DNA from: Paenibacillus sp. UNC451MF
GTDB taxonomy: Bacteria; Bacillota; Bacilli; Paenibacillales; NBRC-103111
DNA length: 64,000 nucleotides
Direction: 5' to 3'
Assembly (NCBI RefSeq): GCF_000686845.1
Contig: NZ_JMLS01000005.1
Span: 101,672-165,671 of the forward strand
Position 1 is the first letter of the stretch; each line of letters opens with the position of its first letter. Both the position numbers and the translations under genes were made by a program. Of the stretch, positions 28,133 to 35,278 are shown piece by piece. Below the pieces are notes generated by a model. It worked only from the letters and a program-made list of their open reading frames with translations. It was not told where the DNA came from and did no database searches.

Positions 28133-28402
28133 ATGTCGAAACGCCCAGTAGTCGTAAAGTTGAAAACAGGCCTTCATGCCAGACCAGCAGCACTTTTCGT
28201 GCAGGAAGCTAATAAGTTTTCTTCGGAGATCTTCGTCGAGAAGGATGAGAAGAAAGTCAATGCCAAGAGTATCATGGGTATTATGAGCTTGGCTATCAGT
28301 ACTGGTACGGAAGTTTACATTAGTGCTGAAGGTTCGGATGCCGAGCAGGCTGTAAACGCTTTAGTCGCTTTGGTCAGCAAAGAGGAACTGGAGAATCAAT
28401 AA
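28133..28402 (+). CDS. ptsH: HPr-family phosphocarrier protein (Crh locus, His15 retained)
   Basis: An 89-residue HPr-fold protein. Both regulatory sites are present: H15 in KTGLHARPAALFVQEA and S46 in KVNAKSIMGIMSLA. Sequence as a whole and position after whiA match Crh of Bacillus, yet Crh has Gln at 15 and cannot serve the PTS; this protein could accept phosphate from enzyme I. Ser46 would be the target of the HprK encoded at 9628, linking it to catabolite repression. AGGGGGT precedes the ATG. Single-gene unit with own promoter and terminator. Whether a second HPr exists elsewhere cannot be seen. Confidence 0.88.
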   Translation: MSKRPVVVKLKTGLHARPAALFVQEANKFSSEIFVEKDEKKVNAKSIMGIMSLAISTGTEVYISAEGSDAEQAVNALVALVSKEELENQ

Positions 28403-28412
28403 CAACCGCCAC

Positions 28413-28435
28413 AGGCTTCCGTAAGGAAGCTTTTT
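28413..28435 (+). terminator. Intrinsic terminator of the HPr gene
   Basis: GCTTCC / GGAAGC stem with GTAA loop and five T, 12 bp after the stop codon. Confidence 0.85.
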
Positions 28436-28439
28436 CACC

Positions 28440-28663
28440 ACATAGGAAAGTTAAATTCCGCCTAAGCGTAAGCATAGCGAAAAGCATTTCCTATTGGCGA
28501 TAAAACCAACCGTTGAACGCGGTCGTTCTTCATCGAAAGACTTCGATAGAGGGTTTCTCACCACCAATGGAAGACAATGGGTGGTATGGGATGCACAGAA
28601 AAGCGCAACCTTTTCTTGAGCGGAGCGTCTATAATGACGTGTCTTCTGCAGAAAAGGTTTTTT
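28440..28663 (+). promoter_or_regulatory. Structured leader ending in a long terminator hairpin (riboswitch-like)
   Basis: Between the HPr terminator and the next gene lie several pairable segments: AGGAAA / TTTCCT, GAACG / CGTTC, ATCGAA / TTCGAT, ACCACC / GGTGGT, and finally a long hairpin: AACCTTTTCT (28607-28616) with AGAAAAGGTT (28650-28659) enclosing GCGGAG / TTCTGC and CGTC / GACG, followed by six T. The gene's ribosome-binding site lies 31 nt further on. The layout is that of an aptamer plus terminator. It did not match the c-di-GMP-I, ydaO or T-box consensus as I know them. Confidence 0.5.
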
Positions 28664-28707
28664 GCTGTTCTTATTTATATTTTTGCTTTTTAGAAGGAGT
28701 AAGAGAG

Positions 28708-30474
28708 ATGAAACAGATGAAAAGAGAAATGTCTTTAATGATGATCATCACCTTGTTGTGCACCGTTCTCTTCTCTCCGTTGGCATCAGCACAGAGCGTT
28801 GCGTCGACTTCGACCTACGTACTGCTCTATGTTGATAAAGCGGAGGCGTTTTTGAACGGTAAACAGGTAACGTTAGACTCCCCAGCTACGATCATTAAAG
28901 ACAAAATGTTTGTGCCTGCTAAGTTTTTGGGGGATGCAATGGGTCTGAAGGTGGAGTGGAACGACAAAACGCGCCAGATTGAAATGGCCACACCTGGTTT
29001 CAACATTGTTCTGGACAGTGACCGCAAAGCTGTGTGGATCAATGGCGTATTGGAACCTTTCGATTCCGTAGCCGCGATTAGTCCGGAAGGGCGTTTATTA
29101 ATCAAGCTGACTTGGTTAGCAGATTATATGGGTGCCCGCTATACTTACAATGACGAATTGAGACGTGTGGAAATTATCCATACGAAAACCCCGACCGGAA
29201 TTTACATTCCGAACTCGGGCAATTCAAAGCCGGTAGCGAAGTTTTCTTTTGCAAAAGACACGTACAAGATTGGTGAGCCGGTAAAATACGTAGATCTAAG
29301 CTATGATCCGGATGCAGAAGGTATTGCGAAATTCGAATGGACAGGCAATAACGAGGCGTTCTTCAATCCCGGAACTTATCCGGTTACGTTAACGGTATGG
29401 GACGCTCATGGCAATAAAAGCGAACCGTACACACGGAATATAGTAATAAGCAATGAAACATACTTAAGCGCAATCGAGTATCCTATCTATACCAAGCCTC
29501 CAGGCAGCTTCATCAAAGCGGATTGGAGCATGCTGTGGGGGAACTTCTGGAACTTGCCGCAGCTGGCGAAGCAGGTAACCACAGATTCTTCGAGAAAGCT
29601 GCTGGTAAGCGACAGCCCAGAGGAATTCACGGAAAAAGGGATATTGTATCAGGATAAAGTGAACGGTAAAGGAAGACTATACGCCGATCACGTGAATGGA
29701 ACGAAGGAAAAGGTGACTATGGCCATTTTGGCTAAGAATACGACCAACAAGCCAGTCACTATTAAAACGACCAACAAAGGCGAAGTGTGGCCTTCTGTGT
29801 ACGCCAATTTGATCGGCAACGAAGCGTCGGTTGACTTCTTGATGAATGATCCGCGTAACGATGAAATGGTCATCCCGGCTAATCAGACGTTAATTTATTC
29901 GCAAATGCCGGAATTCTACCCAGGACAAGGCGTGAACTTGTTCTACGATGTGGAAACTGATGGAGAAATCCAATTCTCCTTTGTGGCAACAGACCAAATC
30001 TCGCAAAATACATTGACGCAGCTGCCGCTTTTACCGTTTACCGGTCATGTGCGTGGTACGTTCCCGGTTTCTGAGGTGAAGTGGAACATTGATGCTAGCT
30101 CGTTTACGACACCTTCCCGAATTATTATAGGTGATGGAGAAACAGATCCGTTCCAACCGGGCTACGACCCGATGCGAAAGCAGAACGTGACCAATGACGG
30201 AAACTATGGCGTCGTGTACAAGATTCATTCAGATAAGCCGCGCAAAATGGCCATCATGATTTTGGCATATGGCGGTGTGTTTAAAGGACCGTTTAAAATT
30301 AACGGCGAAATGCACCTTGTGCCTCAATCAGGAGTATTGACCGCTTTTGACGGCATGCAAATTTTAGCTAAAACGACAGGCAACGAAAAATCACTGGATA
30401 TTGAATTTACACCTCCGGCAGGCTCGGCATTCCCAATTGATCTCATCTTCTATCCTTTAGACGATAAAGAGTAA
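28708..30474 (+). CDS. Secreted copper-amine-oxidase-N / PKD-domain protein
   Basis: A 588-residue exported protein. Seen: signal peptide (KQMKREMSLMMIITLLCTVL then ASAQS), a copper amine oxidase N-terminal-like domain at about residues 30-140 (DKMFVPAKFLGDAMGLKVEW), a PKD-like domain at about 165-255 (YDPDAEGIAKFEW, PGTYPVTLTVWDAHGNKS) and a long C-terminal part with no family I recognise. Such domain mixtures are common in surface proteins of Paenibacillus; the copper amine oxidase N domain is not catalytic and probably binds wall or polysaccharide. ATG at 28708 is 8 nt after AAGGAG; the frame is open 65 codons upstream through the leader hairpin, which is not translated in my view. Confidence 0.85.
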   Translation: MKQMKREMSLMMIITLLCTVLFSPLASAQSVASTSTYVLLYVDKAEAFLNGKQVTLDSPATIIKDKMFVPAKFLGDAMGLKVEWNDKTRQIEMATPGFNIVLDSDRKAVWINGVLEPFDSVAAISPEGRLLIKLTWLADYMGARYTYNDELRRVEIIHTKTPTGIYIPNSGNSKPVAKFSFAKDTYKIGEPVKYVDLSYDPDAEGIAKFEWTGNNEAFFNPGTYPVTLTVWDAHGNKSEPYTRNIVISNETYLSAIEYPIYTKPPGSFIKADWSMLWGNFWNLPQLAKQVTTDSSRKLLVSDSPEEFTEKGILYQDKVNGKGRLYADHVNGTKEKVTMAILAKNTTNKPVTIKTTNKGEVWPSVYANLIGNEASVDFLMNDPRNDEMVIPANQTLIYSQMPEFYPGQGVNLFYDVETDGEIQFSFVATDQISQNTLTQLPLLPFTGHVRGTFPVSEVKWNIDASSFTTPSRIIIGDGETDPFQPGYDPMRKQNVTNDGNYGVVYKIHSDKPRKMAIMILAYGGVFKGPFKINGEMHLVPQSGVLTAFDGMQILAKTTGNEKSLDIEFTPPAGSAFPIDLIFYPLDDKE

Positions 30475-30502
30475 TTATTGAAATTTTCTTCAATGACCTA
30501 CT

Positions 30503-30550
30503 AAAAAAAGTTCCGGGTACCGCCTAGTGGCAGTACTCGGAACTTTTTTA
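30503..30550. terminator. Bidirectional terminator between the PKD protein and clpP
   Basis: AAAAAAAGTTCCG-GTAC-GCC and GGC-GTAC-CGGAACTTTTTT form a long nearly perfect stem around TAGT, with A and T runs on either side serving the converging genes. Confidence 0.9.
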
Positions 30551-30575
30551 TTACTCAAACGATCGTTATTCACTA

Positions 30576-31157
30576 TTACACGCGTTCAATCACTTTATCG
30601 ATCAAGCCGTACGCAGCGGCTTCTTCGGCATACATGAAGTTATCGCGGTCCGTGTCCTTCTCGATTCTTTCGAAAGATTGACCTGTGCGTTCAGCCAAAA
30701 TGTGATTCAGCTTATCGCGCATTTTCAAAATACGCTTCGCGCGAATTTCGATGTCGCTTGCTTGTCCTTCGGCTCCGCCGAGCGGCTGGTGAATCATGAC
30801 TTCGCTGTTAGGGAGTGCAAAGCGTTTGCCTTTGGCACCTGCAGCGAGCAGGAAAGCACCCATGGAAGCAGCCATACCGACGCAGATGGTCGATACGTCC
30901 GGCTTAATAAACTGCATCGTATCGTAGATGGCCATCCCTGATGTAATGGAACCGCCCGGGCTGTTAATGTACAAGTGAATGTCTTTATCCGGATCCTGCG
31001 CGGCCAAAAACAACAATTGGGCAATAATCGCATTGGCCACAACGTCATTTACCGGAGTTCCCAGAAAAATAATGCGATCCTTCAGCAGTCGGGAGTAAAT
31101 ATCATAAGCGCGCTCCCCTCTTGCATCCGGTTCAACGACCATTGGAATGAAACTCAT
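30576..31157 (-). CDS. clpP: ATP-dependent Clp protease proteolytic subunit
   Basis: A 193-residue serine peptidase that forms the tetradecameric barrel of ClpXP/ClpCP. Catalytic triad visible: S98 in [12 protein letters not shown]123 in [11 protein letters not shown] and D172 in KDTDRDNFM. The N-terminal IPMVVE and the loop YINSPGGSI are typical. A GGAGG site precedes the ATG. Its promoter is overlapped by a CtsR-type operator, so heat-shock/protein-stress control by CtsR is expected. Confidence 0.98.
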   Translation of the reverse strand: MSFIPMVVEPDARGERAYDIYSRLLKDRIIFLGTPVNDVVANAIIAQLLFLAAQDPDKDIHLYINSPGGSITSGMAIYDTMQFIKPDVSTICVGMAASMGAFLLAAGAKGKRFALPNSEVMIHQPLGGAEGQASDIEIRAKRILKMRDKLNHILAERTGQSFERIEKDTDRDNFMYAEEAAAYGLIDKVIERV

Positions 31158-31201
31158 AAGCTGCAGCCTCCTTAAAGATCATGTATGGTAACACTATAAC
31201 C

Positions 31202-31230
31202 ATCATAACGTAAAATCAAACAAAGGTCAA
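31202..31230 (-). promoter_or_regulatory. Sigma-A promoter of clpP
   Basis: Reading the minus strand: TTGACC (complement of 31225-31230), 17-nt spacer, TATGAT (complement of 31202-31207), 45 bp before the clpP start. Confidence 0.75.
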
Positions 31231-31241
31231 GAAAGGTCAAA
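31225..31241 (+). promoter_or_regulatory. CtsR operator overlapping the clpP -35 box
   Basis: GGTCAAG-AAA-GGTCAAA matches the CtsR heptad direct repeat (A/GGTCAAA-NAN-A/GGTCAAA) with one mismatch. It covers the -35 element of the clpP promoter. The repeat reads on the strand opposite to clpP. Confidence 0.75.
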
Positions 31242-31251
31242 CGATGCTTAC

Positions 31252-31294
31252 AAAAAAACCTCTAACCCGGCGCTAATGCAAGGTATAGAGGTTT
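31252..31294 (-). terminator. Terminator of tRNA-Arg
   Basis: AAACCTCTA (31256-31264) pairs with TAGAGGTTT (31286-31294); on the minus strand this ends in seven T. Confidence 0.8.
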
Positions 31295-31312
31295 GGTTAT
31301 TTGAAGTAAAAG

Positions 31313-31387
31313 TGGCGCGCCCGTAAGGAATCGAACCTTAATCTCAGGCTCCGGAGGCCTACGTCATATCCATTGGACCACGGGCGC
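31313..31387 (-). tRNA. tRNA-Arg (CCG)
   Basis: On the minus strand: acceptor GCGCCCG pairs with CGGGCGC, then G and encoded CCA. The anticodon loop is CTCCGGA (anticodon CCG), the T-arm is AAGGTTCGATTCCTT. The D-arm region GGTCCAATGGATATGAC is standard. Confidence 0.95.
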
Positions 31388-31492
31388 ATGTTAGATTGTC
31401 TCAAGAAAAGAGAAGCAAGAGTTATTATATGATAATGCCCACAAAAAAGCAACCCTGTGAACGAAATTGTCATCCGACTGCTTTCGTGGCAA

Positions 31493-32410
31493 TTAGATCA
31501 CGGTAGATGTACTGTAACCCGTCATTCCTCCAGTTTGGACACAAGCATAGAAGGCACGTTCTACATCGGTTGGAGGTGTGTTTTTCCGGTAAACCAGGCC
31601 ATTTTTTCTCTCAATACGAAGACCGCAGATAGGCTTGCTCAGCAATTCGCCCTTTTCGAGCTGATCGCGAACAGCATAGTAGGGAAGAAAAGCAATACCA
31701 AGTCCGTTCTTGACGGCTTCCTTTATAACTTCAAAATTACTCATAGAAACCGTAGATAAGCGGATCCCCATCGTTCTAAGCGGAGAGAGAATGCAGCTTT
31801 GCAGCAAACGGCTTTGCGGCAGCAGCAAGGTACTTTGTTCCAGATCACGGCTATAAAGCGTCTTTCTCTCGGACCAACGATGTCCTAGCGGGAAGACGAG
31901 CATGAATTGATCCTCGAACAGTACATGGTGGTTGAGCTCCGTCTGGATATATTTATCATCATCATATAAAGGCATAAAAGCGAAATCGATTTTGTCCTGC
32001 AACAGCATTCTATGTAAATCATCATAACAAAAGGTATGCAGTTCGAACTGCTGCTTCGGATATGTCTGATGGAACTTTCGCAGCAGATCCGGCAGTACAT
32101 AGACTCCCATATAGTTGCTGGCATAAATCGATAGGATGGAATTAACTTGCTGAGATTGCTTGATTTTGCCGGAGGCCTCATCGAACAGCTGCGTTATTCG
32201 CTGCGCATATTCATAGAATATCGTTCCCTGCGGAGTCAGTTTAACCGATCTTCCAGAGCGGACAAGCAGCTTAGCGTCAAGAATTTCTTCTAGCTGCTGA
32301 ATGTGGGAGCTGATAGTAGGCTGTGAGCAGTACATCTGCTTCGCGGTTTCGGTGAAGGAGCCGCATTCGGCAAGCGTAAGGAAAGTGTCCATTTTCTCGA
32401 AAATTTTCAT
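31493..32410 (-). CDS. LysR-family regulator divergent from a Fur-boxed ABC importer
   Basis: A 305-residue LysR-type regulator: N-terminal HTH SFTETAKQMYCSQPTISSHI (about residues 18-37), linker helix and an effector domain with INYMGVYVLPDLLRKF-like and NGLGIAFLPYYAVRDQL stretches. It is transcribed away from the ABC importer at 32680; the 269-bp divergent region carries two Fur boxes, one of them (32463) lying 53 bp before this gene. CGGAGG precedes the ATG. The likely job is control of the importer operon by a small ligand, on top of iron control by Fur (inference). Confidence 0.88.
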   Translation of the reverse strand: MKIFEKMDTFLTLAECGSFTETAKQMYCSQPTISSHIQQLEEILDAKLLVRSGRSVKLTPQGTIFYEYAQRITQLFDEASGKIKQSQQVNSILSIYASNYMGVYVLPDLLRKFHQTYPKQQFELHTFCYDDLHRMLLQDKIDFAFMPLYDDDKYIQTELNHHVLFEDQFMLVFPLGHRWSERKTLYSRDLEQSTLLLPQSRLLQSCILSPLRTMGIRLSTVSMSNFEVIKEAVKNGLGIAFLPYYAVRDQLEKGELLSKPICGLRIERKNGLVYRKNTPPTDVERAFYACVQTGGMTGYSTSTVI

Positions 32411-32462
32411 GTGTCCGGCCTCCGAAAGAGTGAAATATGTTTAGAGCGAAGTATACTATAAC

Positions 32463-32477
32463 TGATAATGATTATCA
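32463..32477. promoter_or_regulatory. Fur box 1 (perfect 7-1-7)
   Basis: TGATAATGATTATCA equals the Bacillus Fur 7-1-7 inverted repeat (TGATAAT-N-ATTATCA) without mismatch. Closer to the LysR gene. Confidence 0.85.
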
Positions 32478-32590
32478 ATATCATAAAACCACCGCATTTA
32501 TCAGAGATCCTAATCAATATATTAAAAAACAATATGAAATCGGTTTCATCAGATGAATGGATTGCCATTTTCACAAATATACCATTTTAA

Positions 32591-32619
32591 TTGATATTGA
32601 TAATTATTATCAATAGATT
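32591..32619 (+). promoter_or_regulatory. Importer promoter with Fur box 2 in its spacer
   Basis: TGATAATTATTATCA (32598-32612) is a second perfect 7-1-7 Fur box. It lies between TTGATA (32591-32596) and TAGATT (32614-32619), which are 17 nt apart and form a plausible sigma-A promoter for the importer operon. Iron-loaded Fur bound here would block it. Confidence 0.75.
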
Positions 32620-32679
32620 TATGATCTTTCTTAGGCATCTAAGAGACTTTCATTGTGATTATAGAAGGAGTGGGTTTAC

Positions 32680-34299
32680 ATGCTATCCCGAACGAAACGG
32701 GGCCTAGGCATATTATTAAGTTCCATCATGATTTTTTCCGGCTGCAGCACGGCGAACACGCCATCGGCAACCAAATCAGACAAACCGGCGGACAATCAGG
32801 CCGCTGTAGCCCAGGAAAAGCCCTCCGTCCGCATTGGATGGCAAAAAAGCGGCTATCCTTCACCCTTTGCATTCAGCGCTTCAGGTCCTGGAGGCTACCT
32901 ACATAGCAGCTTCTTGTTCGATACATTAACTTGGAAAGATGACAAAGGCGTCATCCCTTGGTTGGCTAAATCCTGGAAGCAATCTGATGACGGGCTAAGC
33001 TACACATTTGAGCTTGAGCAGGGGGTAAAGTGGCATGACGGAGTGGCCTTCACAGCTGACGATGTCGTGTTCACGTTTGATTACTATAAGAAAAATCCGT
33101 TCCCTTGGACGGGCGATATCACTCAAATCGAATCGGTTAAGAAGACAGGTGATACCACGGTCGTCTTCAAGCTCAAAAATAAATATGCTCCATTTTTAAG
33201 TGATCTGGTCGGCATCATGCCTATTATTCCTAAGCACATATGGGAGAAAGTGGACAAGCCTATAGCTTATCGCGATCCAAGTGCACTAGTCGGTACAGGG
33301 CCGTTCACCATGAAGGAATATGACGAGAAGTCTGGGCAGTACTTATTCGCAGCTAATGAGAATTACTTCAAGGGAAAAGTCAATGTGAAGGACGTTGCTT
33401 ATCTGGACGTGCAGAACAAAATTTTGTCCCTGCAGAAAAATGAAATTACGGCTGGAACAACGCTCAATTATCCAGAGGTCGAGCAGCTTCAAAAAGAGGG
33501 CTTTGACGTCATGAAAAACAATCAGACTGGGAGTGCGGTACGTGTCGTATTCAATCTTGAGCATCCGCAGCTGAAGGACAAGCGGCTTCGCCAAGCACTG
33601 GCTTATGCGCTGGACCGTTCCGAAATGGCTAAGAAGATCGTTGGAGGAGAGCCGCTCGTTGGCAGCGCAGGGGTCATTCCGCCGGATTCCTCCTGGTATA
33701 ACAAGGATGTGTTGAAGTATGACTACAATACGGCTAAAGCCGATGAACTGATGGATCAATTGGGCTACGCCAAAAATGCAAGCGGAGTGCGTGAAGCGCT
33801 CAAGCTGAACATGATGGTATCCTCGACCTCCAAAGAAGCGCAAATGATGCAGGAAATGCTTAAAAAAGTAGGCATTACGCTTAATATCCAACAAGTCGAT
33901 ACAGCGACTTTCACAGCGGCAATGGGCGAAAACAAATACGATATGGCTATTACCGGACATATTGGCTTAAGCGGTGATCCTGACTTCCTGAGACTATGGT
34001 TCTTAGGATCAGCAAGTAACGCTTTTGCTGCCAGAGGCAAGTCGTTTACCAATGCGGAATTCCAAAAGCTGGCTGAAGCGCAGCTCCAGGAGTTGGACCC
34101 TGACAAACGCAAGGCGGAAGTGAACCAAATGCAAGCGATTTTGTCCGATGAGCTTCCTACCCTGGTTTTGTATCACCGTCCGTTTTACTTGTTGTATAAG
34201 AAAAGTGACTTCAATGGTTGGTTTAACACGTTCGGTGGTATAGCAGACGGCATTCCTTTGTGGGATAACAAGGCGGCCTTCATCGATGGGCGCAAGTAA
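32680..34299 (+). CDS. Family 5 (Opp/Nik-type) substrate-binding lipoprotein
   Basis: A 539-residue extracytoplasmic binding protein (SBP_bac_5, PF00496). Seen: lipoprotein signal with lipobox FSGC (Cys22), then WLAKSWKQSDDGLSYTFEL, GVKWHDGVAFTADDVVFTFD, VGTGPFTMKEYD, and RLRQALAYALDRSEMAKKI. Family members bind oligopeptides, nickel or opine-type metallophores. Two Fur boxes upstream point to a metal or metallophore ligand. GAAGGAG precedes the ATG. The stop overlaps the permease gene by 14 bp. Substrate cannot be read from the sequence. Confidence 0.9.
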   Translation: MLSRTKRGLGILLSSIMIFSGCSTANTPSATKSDKPADNQAAVAQEKPSVRIGWQKSGYPSPFAFSASGPGGYLHSSFLFDTLTWKDDKGVIPWLAKSWKQSDDGLSYTFELEQGVKWHDGVAFTADDVVFTFDYYKKNPFPWTGDITQIESVKKTGDTTVVFKLKNKYAPFLSDLVGIMPIIPKHIWEKVDKPIAYRDPSALVGTGPFTMKEYDEKSGQYLFAANENYFKGKVNVKDVAYLDVQNKILSLQKNEITAGTTLNYPEVEQLQKEGFDVMKNNQTGSAVRVVFNLEHPQLKDKRLRQALAYALDRSEMAKKIVGGEPLVGSAGVIPPDSSWYNKDVLKYDYNTAKADELMDQLGYAKNASGVREALKLNMMVSSTSKEAQMMQEMLKKVGITLNIQQVDTATFTAAMGENKYDMAITGHIGLSGDPDFLRLWFLGSASNAFAARGKSFTNAEFQKLAEAQLQELDPDKRKAEVNQMQAILSDELPTLVLYHRPFYLLYKKSDFNGWFNTFGGIADGIPLWDNKAAFIDGRK

Positions 34300-35278
34300 G
34301 CAAGCTGTCACGTATATCAATGTTTTTTTGTTCATCCTGTTGTTGAACTTTTTCCTCCCACGGCTACTACCGGGAGGACCCATTGACTACATTGAGGGCG
34401 GAGAGAATGGAGCAGTTCTGATGAGCGAGGCGCAAAAGGCGGCCATCCTTAGCTATTACCGGCTCGATGAACCGATGTGGCTTCAGTTCCTACACTATGT
34501 GAAAGGCGTGTTCACACTCGATTTCGGACTATCGGTGACCTACAAGTCTCCGGCATTCGAAGTGATTATGAGCAGGCTCCCATGGACACTGCTGATCGTT
34601 GGCTCTGCCACCGTACTGTCGATTCTTATTGGGCTGGGGCTTGGACTGCTGTCCGCTTGGAAGCATGCAAGTCGGACGGATCGCGGGCTGCTGCTCACGA
34701 TGGTCGGGCTCGGAGCAGTGCCGGAATTTCTTGTCGGCATGCTGCTGCTAATCGGATTTAGCGTCCAATGGAGCTGGTTCCCGCTCAGCGGTGCTGCGAC
34801 ACCTTTCTTTAAAGCGGATGCTTGGTGGGATCGGGCCCTGGATATTATTAAGCATGCGTTTTTGCCGATCGTTACCCTGACGGCAGCTAATCTGGCGAGC
34901 CTGTATCTGCTGATGCGCAACGAAGCGATCCGCGTACTGCGAGAGCCGTTCGTTGAGTTCGCCCGGGCGAAGGGCGTCCGCAGCGGGGCAATAGTCGTTC
35001 GGCACGTGCTGCGCAATGCCCTGCTGCCGATGGTCACGATGATTTTGCTGCGGATAGGCGGTCTATTGGCGGGCTCTGTGCTAGCCGAGACGGTGTTCTC
35101 CTATCCCGGAATCGGAAAGCTGCTGCAGGAAGCGATCCTTTCGCGGGATTATCCGCTGTTGCACGCATTGTTTCTGCTGCTGACCGTGTTCGTGCTGCTC
35201 CTGAACGTAGTAGCGGACGTGCTGTATCCTTGGCTCGATCCGCGAATCCGAACAGGAAAGCGGGGTGAACGGGGATGA
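34286..35278 (+). CDS. Opp/Nik-type ABC permease (DppB/NikB-like)
   Basis: A 330-residue integral membrane protein with about six helices: N-terminal segment VFLFILLLNFFLPRLLPGGP, the periplasmic loop, and the EAA-type cytoplasmic loop (FVEFARAKGVRSGAIVVRHVLRNAL split here as two blocks), then VLAETVFSYPGIGKLL. Pairs with the fused permease at 35275. Begins inside the last codons of the binding-protein gene with only a weak site, so translation is probably coupled; it overlaps the next gene by 4 bp. Confidence 0.9.
   Translation: MGASKQAVTYINVFLFILLLNFFLPRLLPGGPIDYIEGGENGAVLMSEAQKAAILSYYRLDEPMWLQFLHYVKGVFTLDFGLSVTYKSPAFEVIMSRLPWTLLIVGSATVLSILIGLGLGLLSAWKHASRTDRGLLLTMVGLGAVPEFLVGMLLLIGFSVQWSWFPLSGAATPFFKADAWWDRALDIIKHAFLPIVTLTAANLASLYLLMRNEAIRVLREPFVEFARAKGVRSGAIVVRHVLRNALLPMVTMILLRIGGLLAGSVLAETVFSYPGIGKLLQEAILSRDYPLLHALFLLLTVFVLLLNVVADVLYPWLDPRIRTGKRGERG

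Noticed and set aside
28440-28663. T-box or known cyclic-dinucleotide riboswitch
   Set aside because: GGGTGGT recalls the T-box but the following ACCGCG is absent and the gene is not amino-acid related; c-di-GMP-I and ydaO core sequences were not found. Kept only as an unnamed structured leader.
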